Of a stretch of DNA of 8,157 bases, positions 4,569 to 8,157 are shown one piece after another. How positions within the stretch are numbered: the first letter of the stretch is position 1; every line of letters begins with the position of its first letter. The stretch spans positions 1-8,157 of the forward strand of contig CAZLVY010000071.1 of the NCBI GenBank assembly GCA_964563125.1. The letters run 5' to 3'. The DNA is from UBA1368 sp964563125. Its GTDB lineage: Bacteria; Bacillota; Syntrophomonadia; Syntrophomonadales; Syntrophomonadaceae. The notes under the pieces are model-generated. The model did no database searches. It was not told the origin of the DNA and saw nothing but the letters and a program-made list of their open reading frames with translations. The translations under genes and the position numbers were made by a program.

Positions 4569-5274
4569 AGCCAGAGGGATTGTACTCGAATCAAATAATG
4601 GTTACTCAACGATCCTGATGGAAGGCGGGCAATATATTAAAATACGCCGAACTATGGAAGTAGGGCAAATATACCAGCAGGAGAGACAGTATAAAAAATT
4701 GCTGATTGCAATTGCTGCGCTATTAGTCTTTATGCTGCTGGGGGTTTTTGACTTTTTTAATGTGGTGGCTTATGCTAATGTTTCAAATGGAATTGAGATG
4801 GGCGTTAACCGTTGGAACCGGGTGATAAAAATTGAGCAAACAGATCCAGTTACAGCAACTCCTGCCGAGTATTCCGGACTTAGGGGGCGAAAGCTGGAAC
4901 AAGCAGTAACAGTAGTAGTAGAAGATGCTTTAGCAGAAGAAAATTATCAGGATTCAAGTATTCAGGTTAATATTAAAAGTGAGAAAAATGACGACTCAAA
5001 ACTGGAGAAAGAAATCCTGGAGAAAATAGAATCATCCGTGAAGGCTGACTTCAGCATTCCTGACAATTCAGAAGAAAAATCAGATAACAGAAATAAAAAT
5101 AGTATTAGTATAAAGGCAAAGAATGTCCAACAAAATGATAAAAATCCAGGTAGAGAAAATAGCCAAACCAAGCCAGATAATGAACAAAATAAAAACCCCC
5201 AAAACAATTCGTCAATAAAACCATCTAATAAAAACCAGAATAATAATTCTGATAAACGAGGAGGACGCGATTAG
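4561..5274 (+). CDS. rsgI: Anti-sigma-I factor RsgI family protein
   Basis: The best start is GTG at 4561, giving VSKARGIVLE, the usual RsgI opening. AAGGAGG (4546-4552) is 8 nt upstream; an in-frame ATG at 4555 would be only 2 nt away. The product is 237 aa. Residues 1-42 form the cytoplasmic RsgI N-terminal domain that binds SigI. Residues ~45-66 form one membrane helix (LLIAIAALLVFMLLGVF). Residues ~67-155 form the extracellular juxtamembrane domain (AYANVSNGIEMGVNRWNRVIKI). The tail (~155-237) is rich in Asn, Lys, Ser, Gln and Asp and probably disordered. No carbohydrate-binding module is seen, unlike the clostridial cellulosome RsgIs. The family's DINPSIE motif, where the protein cuts itself at Asn-Pro, reads NVSNGIE here. 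Its start overlaps the sigI stop by 8 nt. Confidence 0.87.
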   Translation: MSKARGIVLESNNGYSTILMEGGQYIKIRRTMEVGQIYQQERQYKKLLIAIAALLVFMLLGVFDFFNVVAYANVSNGIEMGVNRWNRVIKIEQTDPVTATPAEYSGLRGRKLEQAVTVVVEDALAEENYQDSSIQVNIKSEKNDDSKLEKEILEKIESSVKADFSIPDNSEEKSDNRNKNSISIKAKNVQQNDKNPGRENSQTKPDNEQNKNPQNNSSIKPSNKNQNNNSDKRGGRD

Positions 5275-5365
5275 TATCAACATAACACGGCTCTTTCCCG
5301 CTCCCTCTAACTCCCCGCGATAATTTATAATTTATATTCTCGGGCTCTAATAACATTAGAATAAA

Positions 5366-5460
5366 CCTGATAACAATTAAGGTTCAGGATAAGTAGTTAC
5401 TAATTATTTTAACTATAAAGCCTGAACCTTAAAGTTTCCTGAGTTAAAACTAAAAAAAGG
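5366..5460 (+). promoter_or_regulatory. Nested dyad structure in the leader of the methyltransferase gene
   Basis: TTAAGGTTCAGG (5377-5388) pairs perfectly with CCTGAACCTTAA (5421-5432). Inside it, TAGTTA (5394-5399) pairs with TAACTA (5410-5415). CCTGA at 5366-5370 could instead pair with TCAGG of the left arm (5384-5388), and a third CCTGA occurs at 5438-5442, so alternative folds are possible. No T-run follows the stem. It matches no riboswitch class I recognise. It lies 86 bp before the gene start; it could also be the 3' structure of the sigI-rsgI transcript. Confidence 0.45.
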
Positions 5461-5517
5461 TTAGGCAGGGGGGATTGGCGAATAGGTATAAAACTAATAA
5501 ATTAGGTGGGGTAAGGG

Positions 5518-6435
5518 ATGAGTAAAGTTAAAACATGGGAAGAGTATTCAGAGCAGGAGATACTTAAGGCCAATATTGAAAAATATGATAAAGAAGATAT
5601 TGTGAAATTTTACGAGGATTTCGAAGAACCCAAGTATTCTTATATTGAATACACAGTGATTTTTAATGCAGTTCTTAAGTTCTTGCAAAGCCGACTGACG
5701 CATCCGGTAAGAGCAGTTGATATGTGCGGCGGTGCCGGGAAGGCGGCCTTTGCCTTGAAAAGCTGTGATCCTGACTGTGAAGTAACTTTAGTAGATCTGG
5801 CTGATAAAATGCTGGATGTAGCCCGCCGGAAAGCAGCCAAAGAAGATATAGTCTGCCGGATTGTGCTAGAAGACGCTTTTTCTTTTCTGGGCAATGAAGC
5901 GGAAGAATTTGATTTAATTGTTTTTTCTTCGGCCTTACATCATTTTAAAGATCCAATTAGTCTATTAGAAGCTGCTGCTAAAAGGCTTTCACCTCAAGGA
6001 CTAATAATTAGCATCGCTGATCCCAATACTAAAATAAAGAGTAAACGGTTTCTCTTTTTGCAGTTCATGGCCAGTAACAGTCAGCTAAAGAAAACGGCTA
6101 TAAAAAATAGTTTTAATAAATTATTCACATCGGGTGATAAGGCGGCAACCACTGGAGAGGACTTTGATCTGGCTGAATATCAGACCCATACGGGGATTAA
6201 CGATATTAAGCTGCGAAATAATCTTGAACGGGTGGGTCTGACAGCGATGCTGCATTTACGCTATCCGGCCGGCGAACCTTTTATGACAAGAATTATGCCC
6301 TGGATAGGTCTTTGCTGGGCGTTCAGTATGGTTATGTGCCATAAGGCAGTTTATCCGGAATATAATAAGTTTGCGAACCTTTTGCTGAAAGATATAAAGC
6401 AAAATCTACCTTACAAGATTAATAATATGTCTTAG
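5518..6435 (+). CDS. Class I SAM-dependent methyltransferase
   Basis: A 305-aa Rossmann-fold methyltransferase of the Methyltransf_11/25 kind. Motif I is AVDMCGGAGKAAFAL (about 66-80), the SAM-binding glycine loop. VTLVDLADKMLDVARRK (89-105) holds the acidic residue that binds the SAM ribose. FDLIVFSSALHHFKDP (131-146) is motif IV, and LSPQGLIISIADPN (157-170) is the motif V/VI region. The ~135 C-terminal residues do not show a substrate domain I recognise; they include an aromatic/hydrophobic patch (RIMPWIGLCWAFSMVMCHK) that could touch membranes or a lipid substrate. AGGTGG lies 8 nt before the ATG. The broken PAP2 gene follows after 37 nt on the same strand, so the two are probably co-transcribed. 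The substrate is unknown. Confidence 0.88.
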   Translation: MSKVKTWEEYSEQEILKANIEKYDKEDIVKFYEDFEEPKYSYIEYTVIFNAVLKFLQSRLTHPVRAVDMCGGAGKAAFALKSCDPDCEVTLVDLADKMLDVARRKAAKEDIVCRIVLEDAFSFLGNEAEEFDLIVFSSALHHFKDPISLLEAAAKRLSPQGLIISIADPNTKIKSKRFLFLQFMASNSQLKKTAIKNSFNKLFTSGDKAATTGEDFDLAEYQTHTGINDIKLRNNLERVGLTAMLHLRYPAGEPFMTRIMPWIGLCWAFSMVMCHKAVYPEYNKFANLLLKDIKQNLPYKINNMS

Positions 6436-6472
6436 TGGAATAAGAATAACTGGCTGACAGGGAGAGTCATCA

Positions 6473-7036
6473 TTGGATTTTTGGCTTGAACAGTTTTATA
6501 TCGATTTAATTGTAAAAAAGGCACTTGACAGTATTGCCAGTCCTTCTCTGGATGTGGTAATGGTCTTTATAACTAATATGGCAGCACCAATTGCTTTTTA
6601 TGTTCTGGCAGCAGTCAGTTTTTTATATCTGGCCTATAAGCAAAAGCTAATGGAAGGGATTTTTTTGGTTCTTGGTCTTTTTACCTAATGGGGGACGATG
6701 AATCTTCTGAAACTGCTTTTTATGCGCACCAGACCTCTGGGTGAGCAGCTTGCCTTTGCCGAAGGCTACAGTTTTCCCAGCGGACATGCTACTTTAGCCT
6801 TGGTTTTCTATGGATTTATTATCTTTCTAATTTTGGATTACAATAAAAAAGGCCATACTAAAATTTTGGCTGGTCTTATTGCTGTCTTAATTCTTATGAT
6901 TGGTATTAGCAGGGTATATCTTAACGTCCATTATGCCACAGATGTTCTGGCGGGATTTATGCTGGGGAGCATCCTGCTGGCAGTTTTCATATTTGCATTG
7001 AGGTATTATAAAAAAACGACTTACAATAAATTATAA
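6473..7036 (+). pseudogene. PAP2-family membrane phosphatase, interrupted by an in-frame TAA
   Basis: The first part starts at TTG 6473 (AGGGAG 8 nt upstream) and runs 71 codons to a TAA at 6686-6688. The same frame continues without a shift to 7036. The first part holds an amphipathic start and about two membrane helices. The second holds all three phosphatase motifs: KLLFMRTRP (KX6RP), FPSGH (PSGH) and SRVYLNVHYATD (SRX5HX3D), plus membrane helices. Read through, the product would be about 187 aa, a normal size for a small PAP2 enzyme, which removes phosphate from lipid phosphates or undecaprenyl pyrophosphate at the membrane. An ATG at 6698 after GGGGGA could restart translation, but the 2-nt spacing is poor. 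It may be a true nonsense mutation, a sequencing error or a split gene. Confidence 0.8.
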
Positions 7037-7038
7037 AA

Positions 7039-7932
7039 TTAGGATTGAATGCAATGCTTTTGTTTGGTTACTCTGTATTTGTCCCCGATTTCCTCCACTA
7101 AACCAATTCTTAAGAGCCTGCGCAGATGAACGATTAGGCTGACTTTTTCGAAAAAATAAAACATACTTTCCGGTTGATGCCAGCGGCCATAAATTATCTT
7201 GCGATAAACTAATTGGTCCAATGTGAGAGGTATTTCCAGAGCATTTAAAACGGCTTTTTCATTTGCATACACTTTATGCAGATATTTTATGAGCTGGGTT
7301 TTTACATTTGTATCAATAATGCCCTTGTGACCTGACAATATTACTTTCGGATCCAGGGCGATTAATTTTTCTATTGAATTTATTAGCTGATCGACATCAC
7401 TTACTTCGTTCCCATACCAGGGCCCGAAGCTTGTCAAATCGATATCACCACTGAACAAAACCCCTTTTTCCCGCCAGTATAAAGCACAATGTCCTGCAGT
7501 ATGTCCAGGGGTATGAATGACTTCCAATTTGATTTTGCCCAAATCAATTATATCGCCGTCTTGTATAGTATCGCTTATATTGGAAGGGTGCCATTTTAAC
7601 CATGATAACAGCATATCAGGCGCATTATATTTACTAAGTCCGTAATAATCTTCGAAAACTGCCAGGCTTTGCATTGCTGGAATATCTTCAGGATGTGCCA
7701 TGATTCTGGTCTGGGGAAACAAGTAATTACAACCGCAATGATCAAGGTGGAAATGAGTGTTTATAATTAAGTCCACAGGAAGTTTCTGGAATAAATCAAC
7801 AAATCTCGTATCAATCGGGGTATCGATAATAGTTTTCACTTCATCATCTATATAAAAACAGTATGAAAAGGGGAACTTCCCATTTTTGCCGGTTGTTATT
7901 ATATAAATATTGTCAAATAGGTGTTTGAGCAT
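7039..7932 (-). CDS. MBL-fold metallo-hydrolase with C-terminal winged-helix-like region
   Basis: A 297-aa metallo-beta-lactamase-fold hydrolase. Metal-binding residues are all present: THFHLDHCG (H60, H62, D64, H65), H144 in HTPGHTAGH, D163 in SGDID, and H202 in SGHKG. Residues ~230-290 look like the winged-helix domain often found at the C-terminus of this subgroup (LTLDQLVYRKI.., MFYFFEKVSLIVHLRRLLRIGLVEE). The ATG at 7932 is preferred because AAGGAG (7946-7941) lies 8 nt before it; an in-frame TTG one codon earlier is possible. It converges on the PAP2 gene with only 2 bp between the stop codons and no visible terminator. The fold covers glyoxalase II, thioester and ester hydrolases, so the substrate is undetermined; a quorum-lactone role is not supported over the others. 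Confidence 0.9.
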   Translation of the reverse strand: MLKHLFDNIYIITTGKNGKFPFSYCFYIDDEVKTIIDTPIDTRFVDLFQKLPVDLIINTHFHLDHCGCNYLFPQTRIMAHPEDIPAMQSLAVFEDYYGLSKYNAPDMLLSWLKWHPSNISDTIQDGDIIDLGKIKLEVIHTPGHTAGHCALYWREKGVLFSGDIDLTSFGPWYGNEVSDVDQLINSIEKLIALDPKVILSGHKGIIDTNVKTQLIKYLHKVYANEKAVLNALEIPLTLDQLVYRKIIYGRWHQPESMFYFFEKVSLIVHLRRLLRIGLVEEIGDKYRVTKQKHCIQS

Positions 7933-7964
7933 CAATTAATCTCCTTAAAATAAAACTATTTAAG

Positions 7965-7993
7965 ATGATAATAAGAATATTATGATATTGCAA
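7965..7993 (-). promoter_or_regulatory. Possible promoter for the MBL-fold gene
   Basis: On the minus strand, TTGCAA (7993-7988) and TATCAT (7970-7965) are 17 bp apart and lie in the short gap after the upstream gene. The -10 box matches 5 of 6 consensus bases, the -35 box 4 of 6. The gap is AT-rich, so this is tentative. Confidence 0.35.
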
Positions 7994-7997
7994 CAAA

Positions 7998-8157
7998 TTA
8001 TCTCTTTTTTCGTTTATCAGCATTACGTGCTTTTTGCTCCTTTCTGATTTTCTTACCTTCTTCGGAAAAGACAATGCGATTTTTTTGCTGCGCTTTAGTC
8101 CCGCCTATATAATTATTTTCGCTTCCTTTTGCTACTATCAATGTATGACCTTCATCA
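7998..8157 (-). CDS. 3' end of an unidentified gene with a basic C-terminal tail (partial)
   Basis: An open frame on the minus strand enters from the window edge and ends at TAA (8000-7998). The visible 52 residues begin DEGHTLIVAKGSENN and end with a strongly basic, coil-like tail (FSEEGKKIRKEQKARNADKR, then KKR). There is no stop from the edge to this point, and the codon choice looks normal. I do not recognise the family; the lysine/arginine-rich tail would suit a nucleic-acid- or ribosome-binding protein, but that is a guess. The stop is 65 bp before the MBL gene start on the same strand, so the two might share a transcript. Confidence 0.6.
   Translation of the reverse strand, partial: DEGHTLIVAKGSENNYIGGTKAQQKNRIVFSEEGKKIRKEQKARNADKRKKR

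Noticed and set aside
7039..7932. Naming the MBL-fold protein a quorum-quenching lactonase
   Set aside because: The metal-binding motifs are shared by many hydrolase subfamilies; nothing here singles out lactones.

Overview
The window looks like chromosomal DNA from a low-to-mid GC, spore-former-type Firmicute (class Clostridia; a Desulfotomaculum/Peptococcaceae-like organism is my best guess, made from gene content and not from a search). The signs are strong AGGAGG-type ribosome binding sites, a SigI/RsgI sigma/anti-sigma pair, an S-layer-homology (SLH) surface protein and Gram-positive style 5S rRNA.

Layout. Positions 1-132 are the 3' end of a 23S rRNA gene. An unusually long, hairpin-rich spacer (133-529) leads to one intact 5S rRNA gene (530-645). 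Around the 5S gene lies the most unusual part of the window: three copies (424-484, 715-776, 866-926) of a diverged 61-62 nt element. All three copies can fold into the same structure, with compensatory base changes, and each is embedded in a fragment of 5S rRNA sequence. The two downstream copies sit in tandem units of about 150 bp, each ending in a 5S 3'-end. After a further stretch with no gene comes a monocistronic YtcJ-like amidohydrolase (1236-2867) with its own extended -10 promoter and an intrinsic terminator.

Next is a cell-envelope/signalling group on the plus strand: a secreted SLH protein interrupted by a 100-N assembly gap (3106-3777), sigI (3849-4568), and rsgI (start best placed at the GTG at 4561, overlapping sigI). 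RsgI carries a cytoplasmic SigI-binding domain, one membrane helix, a juxtamembrane domain whose usual Asn-Pro self-cleavage site appears to be lost, and a long Asn/Lys/Ser-rich tail. A leader with nested dyads (5366-5460) precedes a SAM-dependent methyltransferase (5518-6435). A small PAP2-type membrane phosphatase follows; its frame is broken by one in-frame TAA (6686-6688), with all catalytic motifs in the downstream half.

On the minus strand, converging on the PAP2 gene with a 2-bp gap, is an MBL-fold hydrolase (7039-7932). The 3' end of an unidentified gene with a basic tail (7998-8157) lies upstream of it.

How the genes work together: SigI and RsgI form a transmembrane signalling pair that in relatives senses the outside of the cell and controls envelope or polysaccharide genes. 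The neighbouring SLH gene is a plausible target (inference). The methyltransferase and PAP2 phosphatase could share a lipid-related role, but only adjacency supports that.
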